IMG/VR virus record: IMGVR_UViG_3300027708_003611
Location: 1-58,227 of that record
Length of the DNA stretch: 58,227 nt
Source of the DNA: a virus
Direction: 5' to 3' (one strand)
Under the pieces are notes generated by a model, which was not told where the DNA came from, ran no database searches, and saw only the letters and a list, made by a program, of their open reading frames with translations. Within the stretch, counting starts at the first letter, position 1. The number at the start of each line of letters is the position of its first letter. A program made the translations under genes and the position numbers. This document shows, in pieces, positions 14,043 through 21,992 of the stretch.

Positions 14043-14265
14043 TACAAAAATTAACAGCCTTTAAGAATTTATCTCTATAATTTCTAATAGGTAAAGATTG
14101 TTCATCTTCATTTTCTTCAAGTGTTTGAAGACGTTGAAATTCTTTTTTTAAAGCAATATGAAACTCTTCACTAAATTGAATTTGCTTTGGGTAGCGAACT
14201 CTTGTAATAAGTTTCATTGTTGTAGGATAAAAACTTTCAACTATATTATTAAATTTATTGTTCAT
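14029..14265 (-). CDS. Small hypothetical protein
   Basis: A 78-aa helical, charged protein (FHIALKKEFQRLQTLEENED). It follows the 657-aa gene with one base between and converges on the primase gene (14-nt overlap). It may share the late promoter of its upstream neighbour and be a small virion or assembly protein, but nothing specific is recognisable. Confidence 0.6.
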   Translation of the reverse strand: MNNKFNNIVESFYPTTMKLITRVRYPKQIQFSEEFHIALKKEFQRLQTLEENEDEQSLPIRNYRDKFLKAVNFCIRSL

Positions 14266-14266
14266 G

Positions 14267-16240
14267 TTATCTTGGTCCAGCGTTTAAGAAGTTTCCGGCT
14301 CCAGCAAAATTTAAACCTTGTTGTGCTGCAGCTCCCAAGCTATTCATTCTCTGCATAACACCGGGAGATTCTTTTTGATAATCACATAAACGTTTAATAT
14401 TATCAATTAATCTTTTTGCTTCATTTGCGGCTCTAGCTTCTTTTATTAAAGATATTTCTTTTAAATTATAAATTGTATCAGGCTTGGTATCTTTTATATT
14501 ATCTACTTCGTAAAGTAAGTTACTTATATATGTTTGTAAACTAAAACTCTGATTAAGCTGTGTAGGTGCTGGTAGAGCTAATTGTTTTGAAGGCTCAGGT
14601 AAGGCTAATTTTTCAGGTGGTTCAGGCAATTTAAGTTGTTTATTAGCAGGCGCAGTTAGCACTACTTTCCACTGTTGCGCTGATTGTTGAGGGTTAATTT
14701 CTACTATTTGACCGTCTGGACGAATAGCTAATGGATATTTACCACCGTATGTTAATTTAGGATACTCACTGTATCCAAGCTCCGGTGTTAGTACTTCTCC
14801 TCGCTCTGGAGAAAGAGCTGTAGATGAAGGAGGTATAGGAGCACCTGGTTCTGGATTATCAGCTTTAGTAGGTAAGATTCCCTTAGTTACAAAATCTATA
14901 AATCCTTGATCAACTGCTGTGTCTTTTATCCAACTAAATTTAGAAACATCGACCGCTCTCTTAACAGCAGCAGCTATTTCTTTTGATATATCAACAACAT
15001 TAGCTTCAGTTATTAAATCTCCAAATATATTATTAAATATATTATAACATTCAGGTAAGCTAGGTTTTAAATTGCTTAAACCAGGTATTAATACTTCCCA
15101 GTTATCAGGTGTTACGCCGTGTTCAACTCTAAGTAAAGCACCATCGTAGCGAACAGCTAATGGAAATTGCTCTACCTGAACAAGTGTTTGATCTATCTTT
15201 CGCCACATTTGAGGCGGTACCCCGCTTTTTATTACCGCTAAAGTTAAATCTGGAAAAACAGCTAAGAAATTTAAATCTTTTGTTATAATTAAATCCCAAT
15301 CTTTACCAACGGTTACAATTTGAGCGTCAGGGCGAAGTTCTAAAGTACCGTCAGGGCGAAGTGCTAGTGGATATTTATCTCCCTCTGGTAGTTCAGGTGT
15401 ATTACCACCAGGTAATTGAGGTTGGTTTGGTCTACCGGGTAGTTGAGGAGGAGTACCGGGCCCTGGTTGAGGTGTACCTGACTCTGTAGTAGGGTGTATT
15501 AAGGCATCATATAACTCTCTAGCATATATAGCAATAAGAATTATATCTCTTATATGTAAATTACCTTCAACTAATTCAGCAAAATCTGATGTAATGGGTA
15601 AATTACCAGAAGCATACTGAGCTGTTTTATTAAAAATATTATACAATAAAGTTGTAAATGGTTGAGATGGATTTTTAAGAGCTAACACTCTTTTTACAAT
15701 ATCTGTACGCTTTTTTACAATATCCTGTACAGCGGGTAAAATGCATAAATTTTCTATAGTTGTATAAGCTGTACTTGCTAATTTATTTGTATCTGCGGTT
15801 CTTTTAGCTTCAGATGCTATAATACTTTTATTTACAGGGCTATAAATACTATAATCTAAATCGCTATTTTTCCATTCAGTAATAACTTTTAAACACTCAC
15901 TTTTGTTCGCTCCGGTATTAATATACGACTCTACGGCATTTATAAATGTAATAACATCGCTTGCATTAATACCTTTTGTATCTGTACTACGAATTCGTCT
16001 AAATAGATCAACTAATGGTGCAAGCTTAACATCATACTCATTAGGTGAAGGTGCAGGGTTTGAGCTTATACCAACATTAAGAGCTTTAAATAATGGCTCT
16101 CCTGGTTTAGGTAAACCTGTAGATAATTGAATAGATTGATTTTTATTATTATAAGCAGCAATTACTTCTTTATACCAAGAAGGTACTATACCTTCAGCTT
16201 CAATAAGTAAATTGTTTACAATATTATCAAAATTAAACAT
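14267..16240 (-). CDS. Large Pro/Gly-rich virion protein, possible polyprotein
   Basis: A 657-aa protein. The N-terminus MFNFDNIVNNLLIEAEG looks like a capsid-targeting peptide with cleavage after Glu14. The same type of motif recurs inside: IFNNIFGDLITEANV (Glu about 412) and YISNLLYEVDN (Glu about 578), with a weaker ELVEG near 226. Three copies of a roughly 30-residue unit, YPLA(L/V/I)R-x-DG followed by W-x-(V/L), are at about 289-320, 358-387 and 501-529. Pro-rich linkers (LPEPPEKLALPEPS and PGPGTPPQLPGRP) separate the parts. A late promoter lies 10 nt upstream. Inference: an internal head protein cut by the prohead protease at several sites. Confidence 0.7.
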   Translation of the reverse strand: MFNFDNIVNNLLIEAEGIVPSWYKEVIAAYNNKNQSIQLSTGLPKPGEPLFKALNVGISSNPAPSPNEYDVKLAPLVDLFRRIRSTDTKGINASDVITFINAVESYINTGANKSECLKVITEWKNSDLDYSIYSPVNKSIIASEAKRTADTNKLASTAYTTIENLCILPAVQDIVKKRTDIVKRVLALKNPSQPFTTLLYNIFNKTAQYASGNLPITSDFAELVEGNLHIRDIILIAIYARELYDALIHPTTESGTPQPGPGTPPQLPGRPNQPQLPGGNTPELPEGDKYPLALRPDGTLELRPDAQIVTVGKDWDLIITKDLNFLAVFPDLTLAVIKSGVPPQMWRKIDQTLVQVEQFPLAVRYDGALLRVEHGVTPDNWEVLIPGLSNLKPSLPECYNIFNNIFGDLITEANVVDISKEIAAAVKRAVDVSKFSWIKDTAVDQGFIDFVTKGILPTKADNPEPGAPIPPSSTALSPERGEVLTPELGYSEYPKLTYGGKYPLAIRPDGQIVEINPQQSAQQWKVVLTAPANKQLKLPEPPEKLALPEPSKQLALPAPTQLNQSFSLQTYISNLLYEVDNIKDTKPDTIYNLKEISLIKEARAANEAKRLIDNIKRLCDYQKESPGVMQRMNSLGAAAQQGLNFAGAGNFLNAGPR

Positions 16241-16250
16241 AACTGTATAT

Positions 16251-16258
16251 TATTTATA
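16251..16258 (-). promoter_or_regulatory. T4-type late promoter (TATAAATA)
   Basis: Reads TATAAATA on the minus strand (16258 to 16251), with 10 nt between it and the ATG at 16240. The predicted transcript would carry only a few untranslated bases. Confidence 0.75.
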
Positions 16259-16264
16259 CAGTTT

Positions 16265-16897
16265 TTAAGGCATAGTAATTAAAGAGGGTGTATCTTCACC
16301 GTAAGCATTACCGTTTTCTTGAATATAGAGTTTAATTTGATGTATTCTTGTATCTGGAGGACCTTCTAAAGCTATTAATGGAGGACAATCTTCCTTAGGA
16401 AGAAAAGCTGATTTTCCTTTTTCATATGATGAAACAATAGCTTTAAAGATGTTATCAATTTCCTGACGATAGATTGGGTCGATATCTCTTCCTTTACGTT
16501 TCTCTAAAGGTATTTCAGGTCTTAAAGGTAGATAAAAGACTACATCATAACTTTTAAGAGTTTCAGTCGCCAGAAACTTACTATCGATAATAAAATTATC
16601 GCTAACTTTCTGGTTAGCATTTAACCAAAGACTGTAAACGATATTATCTAATACACAACGATCAAATACTATGTGTTTTTCTTCAGAAACACTAGCAAGT
16701 TGAATTTCATCAATTAACGCATTAAGAATACATTTTTGACTCTTCTCATCACCCTTTTTATTAAGCTTAATTTTTTTCTCAGCAATAATATCTCTGTAGG
16801 TTTTTTCTGGTCGCTTATACATCGGCCATGTTTTAAGAAATTCATTAATGAGGGTTGTTTTTCCATTACACTGGGTACCTATGAAGGCAATTTTCAT
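16265..16897 (-). CDS. P-loop kinase (NadR/AAA_28-like), next to queE
   Basis: A 210-aa P-loop protein. MKIAFIGTQCNGKTTLINEF gives Walker A (GTQCNGKT, about residues 7-14). VFDRCVLDNIVYSLW is a DR-containing motif typical of NadR-like and deoxynucleoside kinases, and VVFYLPLRPEIPLE follows. It is paralogous to the kinase at 42458-43015. Both sit beside 7-deazaguanine genes: this one is immediately downstream of queE with 1 nt between. The substrate may be a nucleoside, base or nicotinamide-type compound; a link to base modification is inferred from position only. Confidence 0.75.
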   Translation of the reverse strand: MKIAFIGTQCNGKTTLINEFLKTWPMYKRPEKTYRDIIAEKKIKLNKKGDEKSQKCILNALIDEIQLASVSEEKHIVFDRCVLDNIVYSLWLNANQKVSDNFIIDSKFLATETLKSYDVVFYLPLRPEIPLEKRKGRDIDPIYRQEIDNIFKAIVSSYEKGKSAFLPKEDCPPLIALEGPPDTRIHQIKLYIQENGNAYGEDTPSLITMP

Positions 16898-16898
16898 A

Positions 16899-17654
16899 TT
16901 ATACTTTAAGTGCCTTGTTCCAAATTAACAACTGTAATCTAGGACTAAAATTAACGTGCATAGCTTTAGCATATTCAGCTACAGCAGGTGCTTTTTCAAC
17001 GTGTTCTTCCCTAGACCCACAACAGGGCATAAACCATATACGATTTAAAGGTATATTAATTCCTTCTTCATCTTTTACATACTTGCGCCAAATCTCATCA
17101 ATATCCTCTGATCGGTTAATAACAAATTTAAACCCTGAGCCTTCAGCTACGTGCCATTTAAGAACATCAGGCTTGTATGTTTTTTCCTCTGGATCACCAT
17201 TTGATGTAAGCTTTGGTGATGTCGTAAAAGTAACTAAATATTGCTCCCATTCAGATGACGGAATGAGTGTAGCGTTAGTCTCAAAATCAATACGTGGTAC
17301 AAAATTATAACGTTCTTGAAATGCTGCAATAAATTTAAGAAGTTGCTTTTCTTGAATTAACGGTTCACCACCTGTAAGTTTTAAGATTGCATTGTTACGC
17401 AGATATTCAATGTAATTATTATCTTCCATGAGTTTAAATATTTCATCAAACGTCATTTTATTCTTCACGGACCAAGAAATAAATGAATCACATCCATTAG
17501 GTGAGTCTTCTGAAGCAAACCCTTTACAAGTAAGATTACACATTGACATGCGCATAAAAACAGAAGGTACACCTACGTATTCTCCCTCTCCTTCAATAGT
17601 ATAAAATATTTTATCGTCAGATAAAAATAATGTTTCTGTGTCAGTTGATATCAT
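16899..17654 (-). CDS. queE: 7-carboxy-7-deazaguanine synthase
   Basis: A 251-aa radical-SAM enzyme that turns 6-carboxy-tetrahydropterin into 7-carboxy-7-deazaguanine. FYTIEGEGEYVGVPSVFMRM is the typical QueE N-terminus, and KLTGGEPLIQ is the SAM-binding GGE motif. The iron-sulfur cysteines appear as CNLTC followed 11 residues later by another Cys (PNGCDSF). This is wider than the usual CX3CX2C, and such variants are known in QueE. The ATG at 17654 fits best; an in-frame TTG lies at 17663. It follows queD by 1 nt, an operon for modified guanine. Confidence 0.93.
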   Translation of the reverse strand: MISTDTETLFLSDDKIFYTIEGEGEYVGVPSVFMRMSMCNLTCKGFASEDSPNGCDSFISWSVKNKMTFDEIFKLMEDNNYIEYLRNNAILKLTGGEPLIQEKQLLKFIAAFQERYNFVPRIDFETNATLIPSSEWEQYLVTFTTSPKLTSNGDPEEKTYKPDVLKWHVAEGSGFKFVINRSEDIDEIWRKYVKDEEGINIPLNRIWFMPCCGSREEHVEKAPAVAEYAKAMHVNFSPRLQLLIWNKALKV

Positions 17655-17655
17655 A

Positions 17656-18108
17656 TTATTCAAAATAAATTGCTGAGTTATTCTCGTGTTCGAACACTTC
17701 TACTTTTTCAACCCAACAGCGACCGTTTGTTTCGAGTTTAATAAAATCATTAGCAGTATTATAGCACCATTCAGCAGTCTTTTCAATACCTACTGCTTCC
17801 ATAATTCTAAGCTGACAACCTCTTTGATTGTTAAGCTCCTGCCAAAAAGGAAGAAGCGGATCGTCTTGTGCTATACATAGAGTATGATCAAACTGTTCAG
17901 TAAGTTTTTTCTTTAAAGATTTAAGGTTACCAAAATCTACAATCCAGTTTTTATCATCAAGTTCTTTACCTGCAAAATAAAATTTTGCTTTAAGCTGATA
18001 ACCGTGAATAAATTGACAATGACTATGTACAGCTCTCCATTGTCGAAAAGCACATGATCCTAATTCAATTAATTTAGTACTCTGCCAAGTAGGTTGTTTA
18101 ATTCTCAT
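17656..18108 (-). CDS. queD: 6-carboxy-5,6,7,8-tetrahydropterin synthase
   Basis: A 150-aa QueD/PTPS-family enzyme, which acts on 7,8-dihydroneopterin triphosphate. Family features: FRQWRAVHSHCQFIHGY, giving the zinc-binding His residues and the catalytic Cys, then VDFGNLK, and FDHTLCIAQDDP with the catalytic-triad His. It overlaps the preceding small gene by 4 nt and sits 1 nt from queE. FolE2 (48800-49633) would supply its substrate. Confidence 0.93.
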   Translation of the reverse strand: MRIKQPTWQSTKLIELGSCAFRQWRAVHSHCQFIHGYQLKAKFYFAGKELDDKNWIVDFGNLKSLKKKLTEQFDHTLCIAQDDPLLPFWQELNNQRGCQLRIMEAVGIEKTAEWCYNTANDFIKLETNGRCWVEKVEVFEHENNSAIYFE

Positions 18109-18407
18109 ACTTGTTCTAATTTTATTGTCTTTATATTCTTTTTAAAATTTTTAAGTAAATCTTGAGACCAATCGTCTTCATAATTTTCTTCTTTATAGAA
18201 ACAAATTTTATTTAATTCTATATCATTATTACAATAATGTTTTAATTCTTTTGCTAAGGCAAGCATTTCTGTATAATCGTTTGTTTCCCATTCTGCACCT
18301 ATATTAACAGAAGTAGAAAAAAGAAGTGCCTCAATAAGTCGATTAATTTTATTCTTATCAAGGTTTAAATTAACAGAGCTCGTATTATTTAATGTTGTAT
18401 TGCTCAT
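18105..18407 (-). CDS. Small hypothetical protein leading the queD-queE operon
   Basis: A 100-aa helical protein. An Asn/Ser-rich N-terminus is followed by KINRLIEALLFSTSVNIG and an acidic region (YKEENYEDDWSQDLL). It is translationally coupled to queD (4-nt overlap) and has a promoter with a palindromic spacer just upstream. It could be a regulator or just an accessory protein; nothing is recognised. Confidence 0.6.
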   Translation of the reverse strand: MSNTTLNNTSSVNLNLDKNKINRLIEALLFSTSVNIGAEWETNDYTEMLALAKELKHYCNNDIELNKICFYKEENYEDDWSQDLLKNFKKNIKTIKLEQV

Positions 18408-18413
18408 ACAACT

Positions 18414-18441
18414 ATAATACTATACTTTGAGTATAGTTCAA
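18414..18441 (-). promoter_or_regulatory. Promoter of the que operon with a palindromic spacer
   Basis: On the minus strand TTGAAC (18441 to 18436), a 16-nt spacer and TATTAT (18419 to 18414) lie 6 nt before the ATG at 18407. The inverted repeat ACTATACT-TTG-AGTATAGT (18419-18437) fills the spacer and touches both boxes. This is the position expected of an operator. The transcript would be leaderless or nearly so. Confidence 0.6.
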
Positions 18442-19848
18442 CTATTTAGCAAGATATTGCTTGAGTTCATTAATGCCTTTTGGACCGATAAAAATTTTAG
18501 CAAGTTCAGTATAAAATTTACCCGTATCTTTTAAATCGTAAGCGTTTTTTGCTGTTCGATAAAAATCAAACACTCTATTTTTTTCTATATCTAACTCCAT
18601 TTTTGCCTTAGCAACAGCATCTATATTATTAGGATCAATACTATCAATTACTTTGTCACACTCTTCAAGATGCTGTTGTACAGCTTGCTTAATACTATTA
18701 AAAGTTTTATCAAAATTCTTACCTTCATAGGCAAGTTTTAGCTCTGGTGTTTCATTAAACGCGTCTTGAAATAGAACATTAATAATTTCATCAATTGTTT
18801 TATATTGCTTTTCTGTTTCAACAACTTTACTAACTCTTTTTAAAGCAGAAAACGAATCCGAAGAGTGTAGTATTATATCTATTTTATCCTTAAAAATAGA
18901 TTTTAAATTTTTAAGAAAATCTGATCCTGCGTGCAACTCTTCACGCTGACGAGCAAATTCTGGGTCAACAAACTTAGCTATAGCTCCGTTTTTAATGTTT
19001 CTAACAATAACTCCTTCAAGTTTATCACTGCCAAGGCTTGATGGCACTTGAGTAACCTGGTTAATAAGTGAATTACTATACTTAGATAATAGAGAGCGTA
19101 GCTCTTCATCAGCTAAAGCTCTATTTTTTACAGTATCTGCATCGCGTTTTTTATTTAAAAACAATTCTTTATTAATAGATAAAAATGTTTTAATTTTGTT
19201 TTTTAAATTGTTTGAATTAAGATTAACATCAAGTACTGTTTTAATATAAATTTTCCATCCGTCTTTATTATCAAAAAAAGTTTTAAATTGCTTTAATATA
19301 TTCATACCAACTTTAGTGTTGGTAATATTAATACCTTTTTTATCGTTAGGACTATTCAAGAACAGAAAAAATAAATAAATAGCACCGCGTCCAATTTTTT
19401 CTTTCTTGTATTGAAGTACATTTGCTTTTTCGTCACCAGAAAACAACTCACCAAAAATTTGTAAACCTGTAAAATTTGAGTTTAACTGTTTTAATTCGCT
19501 GTTATTTTTTCTTACAATCTGTTCGTACCAATCTTGAAACGAATTATCTTCGAGATAATTAAAAAGCTTAGCAAAAACTATATTATGAGGATATACTTTA
19601 GCTAATTCTTCAAAATGCTTAGTATCGACTTGAGGTTCTTGTGTTTTTGATTTAACAAACATCTGACCACTTTCATCTAAACCAAATGAAACGTTATAAC
19701 CGTCTACTTTTTCAGTAACATCCCACTCTTCATCTTCTGAAAGGAAAAAATCAATAGCTTGTACCGGTGTCATTTTAATAAGATGCGGTATAGAAGGCAT
19801 TTTTATAGCTTCTTTTACTAACATGTAATTACTAAATGATAAATTCAT
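18442..19848 (-). CDS. Polynucleotide ligase-like nucleotidyltransferase
   Basis: A 468-aa protein with the covalent nucleotidyltransferase (ligase) motifs in order: motif I TEKVDGYNVSFG with candidate nucleotidyl Lys47, motif III QIFGELFSG, motif IV LEGVIVRN and motif V GAIAKFVDPEF. The overall look is closer to RNA ligases of the Rnl2 type than to DNA ligases. The C-terminal 180 residues are an unknown helical domain. The N-terminus (FSNYMLVKEAIK) ends like a prohead-protease site after Glu13. It overlaps the nucleotidyltransferase gene by 4 nt, so the two are coupled. Inference: seals RNA or DNA and may be packaged in the head. Confidence 0.72.
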   Translation of the reverse strand: MNLSFSNYMLVKEAIKMPSIPHLIKMTPVQAIDFFLSEDEEWDVTEKVDGYNVSFGLDESGQMFVKSKTQEPQVDTKHFEELAKVYPHNIVFAKLFNYLEDNSFQDWYEQIVRKNNSELKQLNSNFTGLQIFGELFSGDEKANVLQYKKEKIGRGAIYLFFLFLNSPNDKKGINITNTKVGMNILKQFKTFFDNKDGWKIYIKTVLDVNLNSNNLKNKIKTFLSINKELFLNKKRDADTVKNRALADEELRSLLSKYSNSLINQVTQVPSSLGSDKLEGVIVRNIKNGAIAKFVDPEFARQREELHAGSDFLKNLKSIFKDKIDIILHSSDSFSALKRVSKVVETEKQYKTIDEIINVLFQDAFNETPELKLAYEGKNFDKTFNSIKQAVQQHLEECDKVIDSIDPNNIDAVAKAKMELDIEKNRVFDFYRTAKNAYDLKDTGKFYTELAKIFIGPKGINELKQYLAK

Positions 19849-21023
19849 ATTTTAACGTTTTTAGATTCTAGTTCTTTTATTTTTATTTGATTAATTCCGG
19901 GTACATGTGCTAAGAAAAACTTAATACCAGTAGCTGCACTATCAGGTTTTACTTGATTTGGTACTTTTTGTTTTAAACCGTCTATATATTTGTCAAAAAT
20001 GTGCTGTTTTCTTGTAGAGTCTTCTAAACTTGATACAAATTCAATCATTTTTACAAAATGTTTGATACTTCTGGTATCTTTAAAGCCAAGAAGCTTAGTA
20101 ATTATATTCATAGCGTTGTAAGGAATTACCTGCGGTATACCATTTTTAGACATATCAACGATTTTACTAATTCTATCGTAAGTTATACCACCTTTAGAAT
20201 AACTAGAGGGTTTTCCGTCTTTTAAAAATATAACTCTATATGTAAAACCGTCACCAGTTAATGAAGGTTTTATTTGAAAATCTAATTTAAATTTATTTCC
20301 GTTTTTTTCTTTAAAATTTTTATAAATTAATGAATTTTCAACTTCTTTGCGTATTAAATCTTCAACGTTTTTATCAACAGGGTGAGTGGCGATGATAGCA
20401 GATTCAAGTAAATCTCGTTGAGCACCGTTAATTCCGTGAGCTGTATCAGCTGCACTACTGAATTGTTTATGAGCGAAGAAATCTCCCTTCTTTGTCATAT
20501 TAACAATGTCAATTTGAATTATTTGTTCAGAATCCGTTAACACTACTGCTGTGAAAACTTCATTAGTAGCTTGTTCAGCAGCGTATTTTTTAGGATTATC
20601 ATCCATAAGTGTACGAGCTATCATTTCAGCAGTTACTCCTTCCTTATATTTTACGTCTAAATCAATATCGCCAAATACTTTCTTGTTGTTTAGTGCATGT
20701 TTTACAGTTTCGATATCTTCGATTTCATCAACAATTTCGTTTATATGTTTTTTACCAGAAGCTACAGCAAAAAGTCGTGATGAACCTAATATATATTGCG
20801 GTTCATCTTCTTCGATTAAATTATGAGTTAATAATATTTGACGAATTTTATCAATTTCAGATAAAACTGCCTTATTGGGCTGAGCTGGAGCGTAAAACAA
20901 ATTAGAGTTTCCAGATAACTCTCTTAATTTTTGAGTTTGATTAATAGCTGATTGACCACCTTCAACTAAAAGAGATGAAATGTGTTTTTTATTAAAAAAA
21001 TTACTAAAGGACTCCTGTAACAT
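19845..21023 (-). CDS. Pol-beta-type nucleotidyltransferase
   Basis: A 392-aa protein with the pol-beta nucleotidyltransferase signature: GSSRLF at about residues 80-85 (the hG[GS] motif), then FGDIDLDV with the two catalytic Asp at about 119-123, and a third carboxylate in IIQIDIVNM (Asp172). The motif spacing is longer than usual, so an insertion is present. The rest is unassigned. The N-terminus contains ISSLLVEGG, which resembles a prohead-protease cleavage site (after Glu21). It is coupled to the downstream ligase gene. Possible roles include RNA end repair, nucleotide addition to RNA or protein, or DNA repair. Confidence 0.68.
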   Translation of the reverse strand: MLQESFSNFFNKKHISSLLVEGGQSAINQTQKLRELSGNSNLFYAPAQPNKAVLSEIDKIRQILLTHNLIEEDEPQYILGSSRLFAVASGKKHINEIVDEIEDIETVKHALNNKKVFGDIDLDVKYKEGVTAEMIARTLMDDNPKKYAAEQATNEVFTAVVLTDSEQIIQIDIVNMTKKGDFFAHKQFSSAADTAHGINGAQRDLLESAIIATHPVDKNVEDLIRKEVENSLIYKNFKEKNGNKFKLDFQIKPSLTGDGFTYRVIFLKDGKPSSYSKGGITYDRISKIVDMSKNGIPQVIPYNAMNIITKLLGFKDTRSIKHFVKMIEFVSSLEDSTRKQHIFDKYIDGLKQKVPNQVKPDSAATGIKFFLAHVPGINQIKIKELESKNVKI

Positions 21024-21031
21024 ACATAGTG

Positions 21032-21421
21032 TTACTTGGCAGGTGTAGAGGGAGTATTAACGTGATTAATATAACCTGTAATGATCTTCTGATGATTGGG
21101 ATCAGCTAGTACTTTAGTGACGTCTGCTGCAGACTTAGTATCTGCTAAAGCATTTATAGTGGTAGCAGTTTGAGGAGAAGTTAAGCTAAAAGGAGTAGCT
21201 GTATTAGGAGCTGTTCCAGGCTTTGGAGGTTGCTGTTGATTAGTAGGATTACCAACATTAGCAGGGTTAGCAGAAGAAGTTGCTGTAGCAGGGTTAGCTG
21301 TATTTGTTACATTTGTATTAGTAGTTGGAGCTGTAGTACTATTAATAGATGGTGCGCTTTGAGGGGTAACAGGTCCGAGCTCTGTTAACATTGTATTTAA
21401 AAGGGATTCAAATTTAGACAT
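21032..21421 (-). CDS. Low-complexity putative internal virion protein
   Basis: A 129-aa protein made largely of Thr, Asn, Ala and Pro, probably disordered. It starts MSKFESLLNTMLTELGP, fitting the same signal pattern as the gene at 12528 (cleavage after Glu14). A short folded segment may exist at the C-terminus (SAADVTKVLADPNHQKIITG). It is the first gene of a unit with the nucleotidyltransferase and ligase (8 nt upstream of the former). Only a degenerate late box (TAAATA core, 21433 to 21428) is seen upstream. Confidence 0.65.
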   Translation of the reverse strand: MSKFESLLNTMLTELGPVTPQSAPSINSTTAPTTNTNVTNTANPATATSSANPANVGNPTNQQQPPKPGTAPNTATPFSLTSPQTATTINALADTKSAADVTKVLADPNHQKIITGYINHVNTPSTPAK

Positions 21422-21496
21422 ATATTGTATTTAATCTTAAACTCTATATTTTTATAGAACATTTGTAAGGTGCCGTAAAGGCTTTTAATTCATTTA

Positions 21497-21991
21497 TTAT
21501 AAGTTGTCTGAAAAATCTACTGTTCCTGAAGAAAAAGTTTTACTTTTTTTATAATTTTTAATAAAAGTGTATAACATGTTTTTATTAGCAAACTTATCAA
21601 TATTTTGATTGTTTATTTTATTTTTATTAATTGCACTTAAAACAGACATTTCAATATCCGGAGAATTAAATGATGTACATTCACACCACGGCGATGGAAA
21701 TACATTAAGTACTTTTTTTAATTTAATATTTGTAAACGGTATGCCTTTGGTAATGGGATAAACAACCAGAGCTTTATTATACTTACTAGGGCACTCCTTA
21801 AGAGCTGCACAAAATTTTTCTAAACAATAATGATAAAAAAATCTAGTTACATCTGTTGAACCTTTACCATTAACTTTTAATGGTATATTGTATTTTTTAC
21901 ATACAAAAAGTGTTTCTCTTATAGCTTGTATTAAAAGCGGTTCAAAGTCAATAGCACACACTCTACTACCGTGAAATTCTTTATAATTCAT
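21497..21991 (-). CDS. Hypothetical protein
   Basis: A 164-aa protein from the ATG at 21991, 1 nt after the stop of the preceding gene; a start further upstream would overlap that gene. Features: FHGSRVCAIDFEPLLIQAIRE near the N-terminus, a Cys/Phe-rich middle and a Lys/Asn-rich tail. No known domain is recognised. It is in a run with a zinc-finger-like protein and a GIY-YIG nuclease. Confidence 0.55.
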   Translation of the reverse strand: MNYKEFHGSRVCAIDFEPLLIQAIRETLFVCKKYNIPLKVNGKGSTDVTRFFYHYCLEKFCAALKECPSKYNKALVVYPITKGIPFTNIKLKKVLNVFPSPWCECTSFNSPDIEMSVLSAINKNKINNQNIDKFANKNMLYTFIKNYKKSKTFSSGTVDFSDNL

Positions 21992-21992
21992 A

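Noticed and set aside
16265-18407. QueC within the que cluster
   Set aside because: No ORF in the window shows the SGGxDS-type PP-loop motif; the neighbouring kinases have a normal Walker A and cannot be QueC.
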